DNA of 64,000 nucleotides, from positions 6,882,001 to 6,946,000 of the forward strand of contig NC_079885.1 of NCBI RefSeq assembly GCF_029227915.1, written 5' to 3'. A model generated the notes under the pieces. That model searched no databases and was not told where the DNA came from. It saw nothing but the letters and a program-made list of their open reading frames with translations. This document shows positions 35,232-46,486 of the stretch, piece by piece. Every line of letters starts with the position of its first letter. The stretch's first letter is position 1. This DNA comes from Hydractinia symbiolongicarpus. Its lineage: Eukaryota; Cnidaria; Hydrozoa; Anthoathecata; Hydractiniidae. The position numbers and the translations under genes are program-made.

Positions 35232-36320
35232 ATTTTGGAACTCGCGTAATAGGCACGATTTTTAAAAAAAAATTGTATTCAAAAGTGGTGGCTTCCCAAC
35301 CCCTCCCTTGGTAAAGCTCGGGAACTATTACCAATCCCTCACGTACTTCGACATTTTCAGGGACCAATATCAACTCCTCCGAGACAAAGCTCCTTTCAGG
35401 AACGTCTTTTAGGTAGTACAGAACGCGACTACCTGCTGCTATACGGTCCAACCTTTAGGTTTTCTTGCTCCAAAAGGCGTCAGTGGCGCGTCTCTTTTGA
35501 TCACCGTGTTCCTCTCCAGGTAGCAGGATGTACAACTATAAACCATCCTCGGGTAGGGGTTTGGGATATTCCTTGCTTTTTGCGAGTGGGACATCCTCGA
35601 GTTTGACCGTATTCGAGGGCTTTATGCAAATCATAGCAGTCCTAATATTGTTGAGGCCCCTCACGATGGTATATAGATTTTTCACCCAAATACTGCTAGT
35701 CTCATCAGAAGCTAACTCTTGTGCATCTTGAGGCTTGAAGAGCCTTTCCGCAAGAACCTTGTTGTAAGATTCTACAAAGGCTGTAAACGTATGGTGATAT
35801 TTAGTGGTGGCACGGTTAATATCAACCCCCTTGTCCTCTAGCAGCTTGGTTACGTCCGATTTGAATTTGAAACCATTGTCACAGTGGAAGGTTTTGGGGT
35901 AGTGAAGGGGTCCTGCTTTGTAGATATCTTTGATCCTCTCTGCGACTTCGCTAGCTTTTTTGGTTCTTAAGGGCCTAGCTACCTTGTATCTTGAAACTAC
36001 ATTAATACCCATCAGAATACACTTGTACGTATTGCCATGCAATCGATCGTCGGGCATGTAGAGTAGATCGAATTGGTGCATTTTGTTGGCTACTGTAATG
36101 GTAAAATGGAGATAATCGATACGTTTTGGACCCCTGATGTGTCGTAGCCAAAGCAGTTGCCTACTCAGCCAATGAGTTACCTTCTTCTTGGAGAGACCGC
36201 TCTCCTTTGCAAGTAATATTATGGCTTTGTGCCCGTCCACAGATGTTCTGGGATATAGTAGATGTTCCTTAGCTTTTCAGCCTCTTCGTCGGTAACGATA
36301 TGTGGTGATTTTTCTGACAT
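35191..36320 (-). pseudogene. Retroviral-type integrase (Polinton), element 1, broken
   Basis: DDE integrase. Catalytic residues are visible in HQFDLLYMPDD, FHCDNGFKF and FTAFVESYNK, with 35 residues between the second Asp and the Glu. The start is at 36320 (MSEKSPHIVTD), preceded by AATAAAC. One frameshift near 36245 joins this to the 35536-36240 frame, and another near 35500 leads to the C-terminal SH3/chromo-like part (GSRVLYYLKDVPERSFVSEELI). The 3' end overlaps the converging BRO-like gene. Related along its length to the intact integrase of element 2. Confidence 0.8.
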
Positions 36321-36465
36321 GTTTATTATATGTCAAAAAAAACGTTCTTACAAATACTTATATGCCACGAAGCCTAGCAGGGATGGAGAACCAACAACAA
36401 AGGCCAATTCACAATCTTGCTGGGTTTCTGAAAGGGTATAAAAGTCCTTCAATTGTGGTCCCTTT

Positions 36466-36752
36466 TTATCCTAGACGATGTAATACTAATACATAGTATT
36501 GTCCAGTTCTCCAGTTGTCCAGACTCTTGGCCGTCTTTATTTGCATCTCTCTTTCCTTCGCAAGCCAAGCGCACTTGGCTTGCCTATCCCGTATCCGTTG
36601 AGCCTGAGCTGTATTGAGCCTTTCTATAGCCTCGTCGTGCCGTTTCCTCTCGGCTTCCCCGTGTTCCAAGAGCTTGGAAAACAATAAGTTCGTTCCGCTG
36701 AATGCTAGGACGTTTATGGCCGCCCGACCACTATCACGGCAATGGTTGCCAT
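36466..36752 (-). pseudogene. Coiled-coil protein, homologue of 58765-59193
   Basis: The start ATG at 36752 is preceded by AATAAAGAGAT. After MATIAVIVVGRP a frameshift near 36715 leads to NVLAFSGTNLLFSKLLEHG and ERKRHDEAIERLNTAQAQR, matching ALAFTGSSYLFSSL and ERKRHDLAIEQLQKAQ of the 142-residue protein of element 2. The C-terminal membrane span of that protein is missing. Position next to the capsid gene suggests a virion role; not proven. Confidence 0.6.
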
Positions 36753-36754
36753 AT

Positions 36755-38033
36755 CTCTTTATTTCACTACTCAACACGATTGAGCCTACCATCCAAAAAT
36801 TCATTTGCGCGTCTTGCAGGAGGTACACAAAACATCTAAATTATCTGGTTCCGTCGGCTTTTTTGCCGATTTGTAGGGTGACGCCATCACCTAGACGTTG
36901 TAATGGTCTCCCGGAACCATGCAAAATATTGTCGGGGGACATCCCCCGACAATATCCCCCGAAAGTCCACAAAAAGGGCATACCTTTTATTGAAACACTT
37001 GGCGATCGCGACGTTACTATCGTGGCTGCCAAAGAGGTTCACGACTTGTTCCAAATGATCCTTTGGAAGCATGGCATGAGAGTAGAGCTCGTAAGGTTCA
37101 CACTTGACTGTAATAGATACCTTCTCGATTTTGGGGTTATAAAAGACATCATTAACACCGGCATAGGGCTTCACTTCAAGAAATAGTAGCAACACGCCCT
37201 TGAAGGACTTAGCGAGGGCATCAATCTAGAGGTTGTGGCTAGTATCGGCTTTTTTCATGGTCACAACCTTCATTCTAAGTACTCTTTCATAGGGCAAAGC
37301 GAGTCTTGCATATCTTGACATCATAGCACTTGCCAGACCTTCATGAGTGATCTTGTAGAACTCCAGCCTAATTTTGGTGATCCTATAGGCAGCGTCGGTC
37401 GCCTTGGCTGCTGTGATCCCCGAGGCTGCTTTCCCTCCATCTTTAATGACGTCACCGTAAGGCGCGAAATTTATGATGAACTGGAGGCGGTCATAGAGTC
37501 CCGCTGGGTAGATTGCCAGATCACAAGTCAATTCAAACATTTTGCCAAGGGGGATGCAAAATGTGTTGCCATAGGCCACAGCAATGGCCTTTTCTTCATC
37601 GGTTCCCACATGGCCACTAGCACTTACCTGCAGGGCTCTGATGGTTCCGTCGTTGGAATTAATGCACTGCCCTGGCTATTATCGCGGTCAAATTTTGGTA
37701 ACTACAGGTCCCGGCACACGGCCAGGATATTATAATCCGATATGTTTTGGACCTCCTTGCCATTCAACGTTACGCGTAAATTCTTAAATAACGCTTCAAC
37801 TATATTTCTGACAATGGTACGTGTTGTATTTGTTCCCGTTATCGCCAGATCAAATAAGAATAATGAATAATGACAGCATTCTGAGGCATAATAGGTATGT
37901 CAACGTAGATTTCCTCGTTCTGGTTGATGGTTGACGGGGTATGTGAGATTTGAACCTGTTGACGGCGTCCTTTCATACCTAGTAGCTGCTTTGTCTCTAC
38001 ATAAGGGTCCATCAGACTTCCATATGCATTCAT
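36755..38033 (-). pseudogene. Major capsid-like (double jelly-roll) protein, element 1, broken
   Basis: Three frames make up one gene: 37839-38033 (N-terminus, MNAYGSLMDPYVETKQLL), 37226-37609 (FCIPLGKMFELTCDLAIYPAG and YRITKIRLEFYKITHEG) and 36841-37195 down to about 36755 (LLLFLEVKPYAGVNDVFYN, then GVTLQIGKK). The beta-rich pattern, lying between the integrase side and the membrane-protein gene, is what is expected for a Polinton double jelly-roll capsid protein. The last about 50 residues align with the stub at 61213-61380 in element 2 (TLQI, DAQ motifs). At least three shifts or stops interrupt it. The family call is by pattern and context. Confidence 0.6.
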
Positions 38034-38067
38034 TGGTTATTAATATAGAATAAAATTTTGTAAATGA

Positions 38068-38920
38068 ATGGATAATCTGGGATATGATTTTACGCATGAG
38101 AAGGATATAGGCAGGAACAATAAGGATGACAACGAGGATATGCAGCAATCGACGAAACTCCCCGGAACACAGCAACTTCCATCAACATCAGGAGCAAAGC
38201 AGGGATGTGCGCATAGGCGATTGGGGTTGGCCACAACGTTGGCCGAGAACATGCTATTTAAATCGAAGGTTAATAGCCTATACATGAATCTTAGGGATGG
38301 GCTGAGAATGACACCAGATGCAAAGCATTACGAAAGGCGTAGAATGGGGGAGGATAACCAACTTATCATAAAAAAGCTTGTGACCGGGAAAAGATCCTTA
38401 CCGGAAGTAGTACTCACGTTGCAGGATGGTAACTTTCTGACCATTGGACAGCTCCAGAGGTTGTTGGGTAGTATGCGTATGAAGGTCATAAAGGCCAAGA
38501 ATATTAAGTCCGAGTTGATGAACATTGCCGGGGATGATATGCCCTTGCTGGAGAAACTTAAAACCCTTTTCCGGGAGCAGGGGATAACCATAGCGAGTAT
38601 CGTTTCTGCTATTGGTCTATTGATCAGCACCATTGTACTCTCCGTTACAGGAGGAGGGGTGCAGCAGCAGGTTCTGCAGGGAAATGTGCCGCAGTGTGTG
38701 GTGAAAATGGTTTTGTGGAGAAACAGCTGCAAAGGCTTGAAAGGTTCCTAGAATATTAGAATTGGCAGGCAAGGCAGGTGCCGCGCTACCCGGTATTATT
38801 GGAACAGTAGTTTCCTTCTTACTGAGGGTAGCGTCAACTATCGTCGAGTATGTGGCCAAGCATCTCTATATGGCCGTTGCGGCTGCTGCCGGGTTTTTCG
38901 TGCTCTATATCAGGAAATAG
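38068..38920 (+). pseudogene. Membrane protein, homologue of 57396-58694
   Basis: Divergent from the capsid-like gene; AATAAAATTTTG lies in the shared upstream region (38049-38060). An N-terminal region of low complexity is followed by TLFREQGITIASIVSAIGLL, matching TLFREQGITVVSVLTAFRMV in element 2. A frameshift near 38740 then leads to a second hydrophobic part (GAALPGIIGTVVSFLLR, VAAAAGFFVLYIRK) ending at 38920. Probable virion membrane or membrane-active protein. In element 2 the counterpart has an extra 200-residue N-terminal part. Confidence 0.65.
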
Positions 38921-38960
38921 GTCTATTTTTTAATGATGATACCTACCCCTATCGTGTTTA

Positions 38961-40052
38961 TTAATGCATTGGTGTCTTCATGGTGGTTTTGTTGGGGTTG
39001 TTCGGGTATGGGAGGTGGTATGGTATGTTTTGGAGGTGTAGGAAGTATGTTATGATCAGAAGTATGCCTGGAGGATAATTTGAAATCTGCCACATGTCTG
39101 ATGGTATGCTCCGCATGCTTGGATGGTGATTTGATATCTGCCACATGCTGATGGTATGCCTAGGACGTGGTTTGATAGCCCTCTCTGTATGCCTCACAAT
39201 AGGCTTGTTATTCAGGTCAAGTTGGATGCCAATAATTGCATTGGCAGGTGCGATAAAAATATTGTTATTGTACCCTACAATTCTTCCTATGCGCAAGTTC
39301 ATGCCGGATGGCAGCATGTACACTCCATGCATGACCGCGAAGTTCACCGGCGTCCTGGCATACTGCAATACCTTCTGGAATGAGGTGATGTCATGGCCTA
39401 CGTCCTCCTTGCGTTGGACCATGGCCTCAAATTTTTGCAATAGGATCTGCCTTGCTGTGTAGTTGTCTGCACCGGAGCCGATTAAGGATGCCTTAGCTCC
39501 TGCTTGCGACCCCAGTAACAGCACCACTTAAACCCTGATACTCTCGCTTAGCTTTGTCAACCCTTTAGGTGTAAGGCCTTGGCTTGTTGGTATGATCAAC
39601 TTCGCCCAGTCCCCATCAACTTGTGGCCACCACGATCCATTGGTGAGTGACGACATGATTTTTTTGATTTTGCACAGATTATTAGGATCTGCGCTATGCT
39701 CCCGGCATACCTGTGCATATCCCAAGGTGGAATAGGGGTTTTTGTACCGAGAAAACCCATCGTCATAGGGCATGGGTACTTTCATTCTGACAAGAATACG
39801 ACGCATGTGGTAATAGACGTGGAACTTAAAGATGGAGTTTATAAGGGGTACCGAACCCGACATGTGCTTAGCACGGATACCCAGGGCCGTTGTTGCGCAG
39901 TGTGTGGCAAAATTGACCTGGATATTCCAGTAGTCCATGGCCTGCCCTTTCCAACCTAGTTGAACGGGGTCATCAAGGTATGTTGTTGGAACCTTGATGG
40001 CATACTTGGTAAACTCCGGAAACACCACGGAAAAATGGGAGTCAGTACTCAC
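38961..40052 (-). pseudogene. Putative virion protein with in-frame TAA
   Basis: Reads HFSVVFPEFTKYAIKVPTTY, YHMRRILVRMKV, LIIPTSQGLTPKGLTKLSES, then an in-frame TAA at 39528-39530, and continues in the same frame (GADNYTARQILLQKFEAMV, YARTPVNFAVMHGVYMLPSG). The C-terminus has two copies of a MWQISN-containing repeat near 39075-39145. No ATG is evident. The frame stays open upstream to about 40180. Unknown function; large, beta/alpha mixed, in the morphogenetic half of the element; no counterpart is left in element 2. Confidence 0.5.
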
Positions 40053-40172
40053 GTACAGGTCCTGGTGCTCAAGATTTGTAATACCAAGTTCCCATTCTCC
40101 CCTGTTAGACTTGTACTTTGCTGAGGGATTGTATTGGTATATCTTGTTTATCTTTCTTTTAAAACAAGAGGA

Positions 40173-40746
40173 TATGAAACAAGTCTACATCACTGATATT
40201 GAGAAACCCACGATATTTGAGGACTACCTTGGGCAGGATACCAGAATTGCCCTGAAATCCATCAGTATTCATCACGGATGGCTGAACCTGTATAGCAATA
40301 ACGTTTTCACCATTCGCAAGGTGGAGCCTGATCAGAGGGTGACTCGGATCGAGATCCTAAGCGGGTTGTATAAGACAGAGGATATTGCGATGGGTATACG
40401 GTGGTTATTACCAGACCTTCTGGGCTACCTTACGATCCCGCAAAAGATTACTACACGAGCGGTGACAATTATATGACCGACATATATATCAAAGATTATG
40501 ACTCGTTTGTCCTCAGCTGGATGAGGATGATTGCCTGCTTGAGGGTAAAAAGTCAAAAATTCTGACCCTAATTCCCAACAAGGAGTTAAACGCTTGTTAA
40601 CCTGGAGTTTTGACACTCCTGTGTACCTTCCGCTGAAGGGCTCTACGGATCGTCTAGAGTTTATGCTTACAGACATCTACCATCATAAGAAGAACGTTAC
40701 GTTCACCGGTCTCACGATGCAGATCCTAATAGAATTGAGGAAATAG
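40173..40746 (+). pseudogene. Putative minor virion protein, frameshifted
   Basis: Starts MKQVYITDIEKPTIFEDYLG at 40173. Coding continues after shifts near 40450 and 40565 into TWSFDTPVYLPLKGSTDRLE, then VTFTGLTMQILIELRK ending with TAG at 40744-40746. The C-terminal part looks like alternating beta strands, as in jelly-roll minor capsid proteins, but no signature residue proves this. It is divergent from the preceding gene and overlaps the start of the next. Confidence 0.45.
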
Positions 40747-41254
40747 AACAGTATCTGCGAAATGAAATAAAGGAGCGGGATAAGCTAGCGAAAAAATTCA
40801 AAATGCACGGCACGTGGATACGATCTTGTGACCATGGTCTGCTTGGTGTGAGTGTTATTACGTCTGGACTTGGTATCGGAGCTATAGCGTTGATGCCCTT
40901 GGCTATTGCCATGGGGGGGCTCACTATTGCGGCCGGGATAGGGCAGGCAGGCCTTAGAAATTCCTCAAAAAAGCTTGGGGTTAAAAGCAAAAAGCATGAA
41001 GGCTACTCGCAGAGGCAAAATTAAATTCCATCGCCGACCTTATCAGTAAGGTCATGGAGAATGGTATCATCAGCGACTACGAATTTAGCCTAATCAGCAG
41101 GGAAAAGGAGAGGTATATGTTGCTTAAGGAGCAGATGCGACAGCGTTTTAATCAAATTGTGAATAACATAAACGAACAAGAGCATGCCCAACTAGTTGCC
41201 AGAGGTAGAGAGGAAGGGAGACAGCACGTTTTAAAAAGTACCGGTACCACCTAA
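40709..41254 (+). pseudogene. Membrane protein, homologue of 56191-56790
   Basis: RIEEIEQYLRNEIKERDKLA, then two hydrophobic stretches (LLGVSVITSGLGIGAIALMP, AIAMGGLTIAAGIGQAG), a frameshift near 41022, and a C-terminal helical region (GIISDYEFSLISREKERYML). The order helix, glycine-rich membrane pair, helix matches the 199-residue protein of element 2, which has two copies. The start is unclear because it overlaps the end of the preceding gene. Confidence 0.6.
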
Positions 41255-41264
41255 GTATAAGCCT

Positions 41265-41305
41265 TAAATATAATTGCATAGGCCTATAAGACCTATAAAA
41301 ATATA
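41265..41305. repeat. TATAGG-rich intergenic motif
   Basis: Between two converging genes. The reverse strand reads TATAGGTCTTATAGGCCTAT, close to TATAGGAGTCTTATAGG at 60.47-60.50 kb in element 2. ATAGGCCTAT is a perfect palindrome. Confidence 0.5.
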
Positions 41306-41318
41306 TGGTTTTTAATCC

Positions 41319-41889
41319 TCACTCAGCAGCCATCCTTTTTAAAGTCCTTATATCGACATTATGTGATGTGTGCCTGAGGGTAGTAGTTACTACCTTGCAC
41401 ATACACCGATGAAATAGCCAGGATTGCACTGGTTTGGCAGCGCTCATCGTAGGGTACCGGCATACCGTAGAATTTATTTGTAATTGTATCCTTGTAATAT
41501 TTGAGTTTGGCGTTGACGTAACGGTCTTTTTTGACAGGTTCCGTCGGCAATTACTCGGAGATCGATTCTTCGATTTTAGCCCAGATTTGACGATATTTTG
41601 CAGCCCATCCACGGTATTCTTCAAAATCAAGACTCATTGCCGGTACAGCATTAGCGTTGTACCGGATGACCCCATGTGCGCAGCAGATCTTAGGTGTTTT
41701 CACCCTCAGGGCAAGCACGAGATCTCGTGTATGGTACCCTACGATGTACCGTTTTTCCTTACCTCCGTTAGCAGGTATGGGATCTGACACTGTTAGGTAT
41801 TCTACATTGATATCGTTGATGTCTGTAAAGGTGGCGGCAAATGAGTAGAATAGTTTTGGATTTACAAGTTCGTTCTCAAAATTCAGCAT
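41319..41889 (-). pseudogene. Putative virion protein with in-frame TAA
   Basis: The start at 41889 is preceded by AATAAACAAG. The frame reads LVNPKLFYSFAATFTDINDI and HTRDLVLALRVKTPKICCAH, meets a TAA at 41551-41553, and continues in the same frame (LPTEPVKKDRYVNAKLKYYK, YVQGSNYYPQ) to about 41359. A mixed beta-rich protein of about 180 residues. No domain is named with confidence; located in the virion-gene half. Confidence 0.5.
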
Positions 41890-42085
41890 CTTGTTTATTG
41901 TATATTTCGAACGACTGCGGAGAATTGCATGTCATTGTACATACACAACCACCCCCATTATATGTAGTATGCTCATTATAGCAGCACCAACACAACATCC
42001 TATCCCTTACAACGAACCTCCGAACACAGGTACACTTATCATACGCATCGAGTACCCCTTCAAAGTCCTTGCATTTTTCGTTCAT
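41876..42085 (-). CDS. Small cysteine-rich protein
   Basis: 69 residues with nine Cys: KCKDFEG, KCTCVRRF, LCWCCYNE, GCVCTMTC. The ATG follows AATAA directly (AATAAATG on the minus strand) and the 3' end overlaps the next gene start by 14 bases, so it fits the gene train. Cys spacing suggests a metal-binding or disulphide mini-protein. I recognise no family. Confidence 0.4.
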   Translation of the reverse strand: MNEKCKDFEGVLDAYDKCTCVRRFVVRDRMLCWCCYNEHTTYNGGGCVCTMTCNSPQSFEIYNKQDAEF

Positions 42086-42090
42086 TTATT

Positions 42091-42264
42091 ATGACATCAA
42101 GACGATCCTCCAGGGCTTTAATATTCCGTTCATTCTCCTTCTCCTTCTCTGATTTTTGTACTAATTCCAGAGTCATGAGAGGTAAAGAGATCTATGCCGG
42201 CCATAAATGTAATCAATATTGTGGTTCCGAAGATAGCGAATTTTGATTGACAGTTGACGCACAT
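42091..42264 (-). pseudogene. Small membrane-anchored coiled-coil protein, frameshifted
   Basis: ATG at 42262-42264 after the block TTGTAAGATAATACTACTAA. Reads MCVNCQSKFAIFGTTILITF (short Cys pair, then a membrane span), then coding shifts frame near 42165 into a charged helix (QKSEKEKENERNIKALEDRL). The length and the upstream block support a gene. Function unknown. Confidence 0.45.
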
Positions 42265-42319
42265 TTATTAGTAGTATTATCTTACAATATGGTTGTAAGA
42301 GAACGTTTCAAACCAACCC

Positions 42320-42610
42320 TTAAAATTCCTTCTGTGTCAAGTCACCCCCAAATCTTTTGAGGCGTCTCCAGTCCGGGGCAGGCCTTCCGTTAAAAAGCCT
42401 TTTCAACAACCACAACGATATTTCATACGCGCTGTCATACACCTTTCGCTTTTCCACATAAGTCAGGCAGCATGCATCTCCACAAAAGTACCCTTCGTAT
42501 ATGTACTCACAACCAACCAATATTTCGGAAAAATCAGAAGATTACACCTACATATTGGACAAATGTCCCGCCTATCGGGCACATGTACGAGTGCATACAT
42601 TCTCGTCCCC
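42320..42610 (-). pseudogene. Small zinc-ribbon-like protein, frameshifted
   Basis: One frame near 42560-42530 reads DICPICRCNLLIFPKYWL; after a shift near 42525 it continues CEYIYEGYFCGDACCLTYVE and then a basic helix up to a stop at 42320. Paired Cys (CPIC, CGDAC) suggest a zinc site. It is the last recognisable gene at the right end of element 1. Confidence 0.4.
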
Positions 42611-42780
42611 AGAGCTCTTTGAGATTAAAACCTCGAAAGTAGCTTTGGACCTGTCTGGTCACGTGATGAAAATATGCCACTATACATGGCATATTTTTGT
42701 GACCCGATTTGACAATTTGACTTATCGTTTGTGGGGACCCAATGGGATTCGTGATTAAGCACAACTTGAGAAATCGGATC

Positions 42781-45098
42781 TGACAGTACAGTGGGAGATC
42801 CTGAAAAGAAATTCAATTTGATGATTCTAAGTCCAAAGCACTTATATAAATTTTTAAAAACTTTTTAATGTTTAAGCTACATGTAAGTCTGAAACTTAGT
42901 TACGTAGTCAGTCTCTGTTTTGTAGCTTAGTTTTAGCTATAGCTATATATAGCTAGCTATAAGCAAAAGTCTCACTGTACGTACAAATTTAGCACACTAG
43001 TTAGCTAACTATTTATCTAGTAAATTGCTGCTTTCAATCATGAGCTTATATTTTTAATCATAAGTTTAACCAGAGTGGCTTCTACTACTGAAAGACTCCA
43101 AAAAAGATGCCATCTATCTATCTTTAGCTTTATAGAAATAGCTAGTTTTTTTTTCTGTGGAAACTGTTTTGTGACACCGGCCTAGAGCTTGATTATAAAA
43201 GATGGATTGACCCATTTGTAATTAAGTTAACCAGGTGGCATAAAAAAGACCACTATTAAAGATTTTTTGACATAAAAAGCAGGACGACTCTCCGAAAGCC
43301 AGCTGGCTCGTTTTTCAACTCAGGATGAGTTGAATCGGTGAGCTGACTCGAATCATATGATATCACTTGGCAAGCCAGTGTCAGGTTGAAAAAGCAAAAA
43401 CATGCATATTGCAAGCTAAAACAAAAAGAAACAACCATGTTATGTTTCACATTTCTTATCAGTTTTATTTTGCCAAAAAAAGAGTATTTTCTGTATTAAG
43501 GGAATTTAATTAAAGCAAAGACAAAAACCTTAGATTTGAATTAGCAAACAATTGGTAGCTAAATCAAACACTCATTGACAATTTTATGTGTATTTTGCTG
43601 GTTTGTTTACACCTATTTTTTTAAAAACAGAACACTATATATAGATTATTTCCTGGGTTGACTTTTCGAATAAAAAATAATTTTTGAACCAGGTTGATCT
43701 GCCAACTGAGCAATATGACCTGCATCGTATAATCAGGTTTGTGATACACAATGGACGTGTTAGCACAGAAAAGTTAGATTCGATAACCGAAGTGCAAAAT
43801 TTTTGCTTTTTTCTTGGAATAAAAGGCATAAAAATTTTTTTTTTGTTTAACACAATCAGGATGCCATAAAAAAATAAAGTTTGCAACAAATTTATGAATA
43901 TAACTAACTTTCAGACTTTATGTCCCTGTCCACACAAACAGAATGTCTGTCTCTACACAAATTAAAGTAGATTATTTTAAAGCAGCTTTATATTCTGTGC
44001 CGATCTGAGACCAGACGCGGGTAAGATAATTTACGTAAAAGTATATCTACGCAGACATCCGTTTGAGTGGCCGATGCTCAAACGGAGACAGCATCGTGCG
44101 ATGATGAAATTATACCGCACGTGGATTATAATTGTTTAAATAACACTTGGGGCATGAAGAAAAAACCCCAGTAAATTCGGACGTGCTATGGTTTCCAATT
44201 GTTTTGTCAAATGAAGAAATTATATACAATTAAATCCATGAAAAAATGTCTGTTCCACCTGTAAGTGCAGTCTTGCAGATTTGATTCATCCGTGCTCCGT
44301 CGGTGTTCACCTCCGCATAAGGTAAGAACCGCATGGCTGGATTTCTTGTGTAAGACCTGATTAGCAACGACGAAGGGTCCAGGCAAAAGAGATTCATGTC
44401 TACGTAGTTTTTTTTAACTAAGTCAGGAGTCGGTGAATTAGCTAGGATGGTCAGGTTGGCTATGAATAGGCTTGCTTGTGGATGAAAAGGACCAGGACTA
44501 TTCGATAATTCTGAGATCTAAAAGTTCTAAACGAGTTAAGAACATGTCCAAACAAACTGGAAATTTGGTGGACATTTTGTCTGACGAGACTCCAAAAATT
44601 ATTTCGAGGCCTGCCATCGCACGCTATAAAATGGGATTTTATAGGTTGATTTTTTCCAGTATACACCCCATTTGTACTTGGATATTCTCTACGTATCGTA
44701 GACACGACACAACATGGTATAACCCGACAAACGCTTTTTCCCAAGTAGTTATGAACAGACCAACAGAGTTGGTGGTATGCCGCATAACGATAAGATCTAA
44801 AAATATCATCCTCAAATAAGATTGGAAATACTATGACAACAGAAATTTCAAGAGTGCTAGCGACTTACTTGTTAGAAACTTCGTGCTTTTTTTAAGTCCA
44901 CAGCCTTCCCGATCGTGGAGAGCGACTAATGCTGTCCACAGAGTGTTCTTTAAAATCACAACCGCGTTGAGATCTTCGCGATCTGTTTAGTATGCTCTGT
45001 TATACATTTCTTATCTAAATCACAATAGAAACCTTGTACCCAGGCGCTCATTTATAATACAACCAATAGAAAAATGTGAGGTCAAATTATATAGGTAC
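42781..45098. other. AT-rich intergenic, no gene recognised
   Basis: No supported exon. A perfect hairpin CCGTTTGAG/CTCAAACGG lies at about 44057-44083. Frames near 43684-43869 and 44472-44819 show no known domain and may be parts of interspersed repeats. Confidence 0.4.
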
Positions 45099-45301
45099 CA
45101 TAGCTGCAAGTATTTTATAGTGTCCACCTCGTTACAGCACAAACACTCAACAGCTGAAGGCATCCTCTCGCACTTTTCACATAAGCACCACTCACTGACA
45201 TCTGTCTGTGTGCGAGAAGTAGCGGGTGATTCTGGTGCGTCTGGTTCATTGTCATTATAAAAGGGAATTTGTTGTTTGTTATTGGGTCGTTCTGGCTCAA
45301 A
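45099..45301 (-). CDS. Exon encoding a P2RX7_C-type Cys-rich domain
   Basis: Bounded by a good acceptor (ATTTCAG|TTTGAG at 45302-45303) and donor (CTATG|GTACCT at 45095-45098). Encodes FEPERPNNKQQIPFYNDN, an acidic Ser/Pro stretch, then DVSEWCLCEKCERMP and ECLCCNE. The C-x-C-x2-C-x3-MP...EC-x-CC arrangement is that of the zinc-binding cytosolic tail domain first seen in P2X7 receptors and widespread as a stand-alone domain in cnidarians. No channel exons are present. It may be one exon of a larger gene or an orphan copy. Confidence 0.65.
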
Positions 45302-45309
45302 CTGAAATC

Positions 45310-46150
45310 CAATTATGTTTATATTTCTGCTTGTGAACATGATTGATAAACGTAAAAACATTCTGTTGAGAATATCATTAACTTTTTTTTTTTTATTTTT
45401 CTTTCTGCACGCGCCAGTCTCTACACGGGGGTAACCCAAAGAGTACGTCATTGCATAAATTGCGCATATTAATGTTTTCACCTAATCCTTTTCCGCGTTC
45501 GAAGTTCAGTAAAGATGGTGATTGAGAATGGCATTGTCAAGTAAACAAATTCAGTATAAACTTATGAAAGACAATTTTGGTTGCATTTTAATACTTTTTT
45601 CTTTACTTTTGTGAAGAGATGTAACTAATATCATGTTTTAATTTTTAACCGGACAATACTTAAATTCTATATTTAAAGAATCCATCAATAAAATTCTTAA
45701 ATCAGACCCAAACTATCTTTAAGGAAAAATGGCTATATCATAAAATCATAATCTAAAAATATTAGCGGTCTTGCTACAATTTAAGTGTTTGCTCAGATTT
45801 TCTAATTTCGTCATTTTTTTCTCTTCAATTTTATTTCATTAAAATTTATATAATTGTTGCACAGTCATTCTAAAAGTGACTTAAATCCAGCTTTTTGAAA
45901 AAATATAATATATGCTTTATATTTTGCTGAACATTTTCTGCAATGATATTTTCGAACGAATTATATTACTGCCACAATATTCAGTTCTTACATAAAATAT
46001 ATAACTTTTGCGAGAATGCTTCAAAATTTCCAAAATAATAAGACTCCAAGTATTTGAAACTTGCAAAAGCTTATGCTCTTAAATTTAGTACAATATGGTT
46101 AAATCACAGCATTTTTTAATACAAGTTTTTTCACTGCGTCTTTTTCCACG
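45310..46150. other. Very AT-rich intergenic, no gene recognised
   Basis: No repeats or exons with support. Confidence 0.45.
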
Positions 46151-46159
46151 AAAAAGAAA

Positions 46160-46486
46160 AATAGGATAGCCTGCATCCTTTTCAACAACCCCATCACACA
46201 TGCCTTGCGTCTTTAACCTATCCGGCACAAGCATGAAGCTAGTGTAAGGATTTTTTCAACAGCCTTGCTACATATGCCTTGCGTCTTGAACCCGCTGTGC
46301 ACATACTTTAGCACCCGGGGATGCTTTTCAACCACTTCGTTGCACATGCAACAACAGCTTTGTTGAACATGTCTTGTGTCCTGAACCTATCCGGCACAAA
46401 CTCGAGCGTATAGGGATCCTTTTCAACGGCCCAATTGCATATGTGTTGCGTCTTTAACTGGTCCGGAATACTGTGAAACCAACTCA
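46160..46486 (-). pseudogene. KTQxMC-repeat protein, second decayed copy
   Basis: ATG at 46484-46486 directly after AATAA and the block TTGCAAGATAATACTACTAT. The frame reads SIPDQLKTQHICNWAVEKDP and VPDRFRTQDMFNKAV, i.e. 24-residue helical repeats, then shifts frame near 46355 (CNEVVEKHPRVLKYVHSGFK) and again near 46225. It belongs to the same repeat family as the gene upstream, arranged head-to-tail. Confidence 0.55.

Larger units (their letters stand above)
29876..42780. mobile_element. Polinton/Maverick-like element 1 (degraded, left end missing)
   Basis: A run of closely packed, intronless, GC-richer genes unlike the flanks: B-family polymerase, integrase, packaging ATPase, capsid-like protein, small membrane proteins and Cys-rich proteins. 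That set defines Polintons/Mavericks and the related virus-like elements. Polymerase coding starts abruptly at 29876 with the exonuclease part largely missing, so the left terminal repeat is lost. No terminal inverted repeat was found at the right. Nearly every long gene is broken. Confidence 0.8.

Noticed and set aside
44460-44819. Overlapping frames on both strands near 44.5-44.8 kb
   Set aside because: No recognisable domain, start context or splice sites; could be part of an interspersed repeat.
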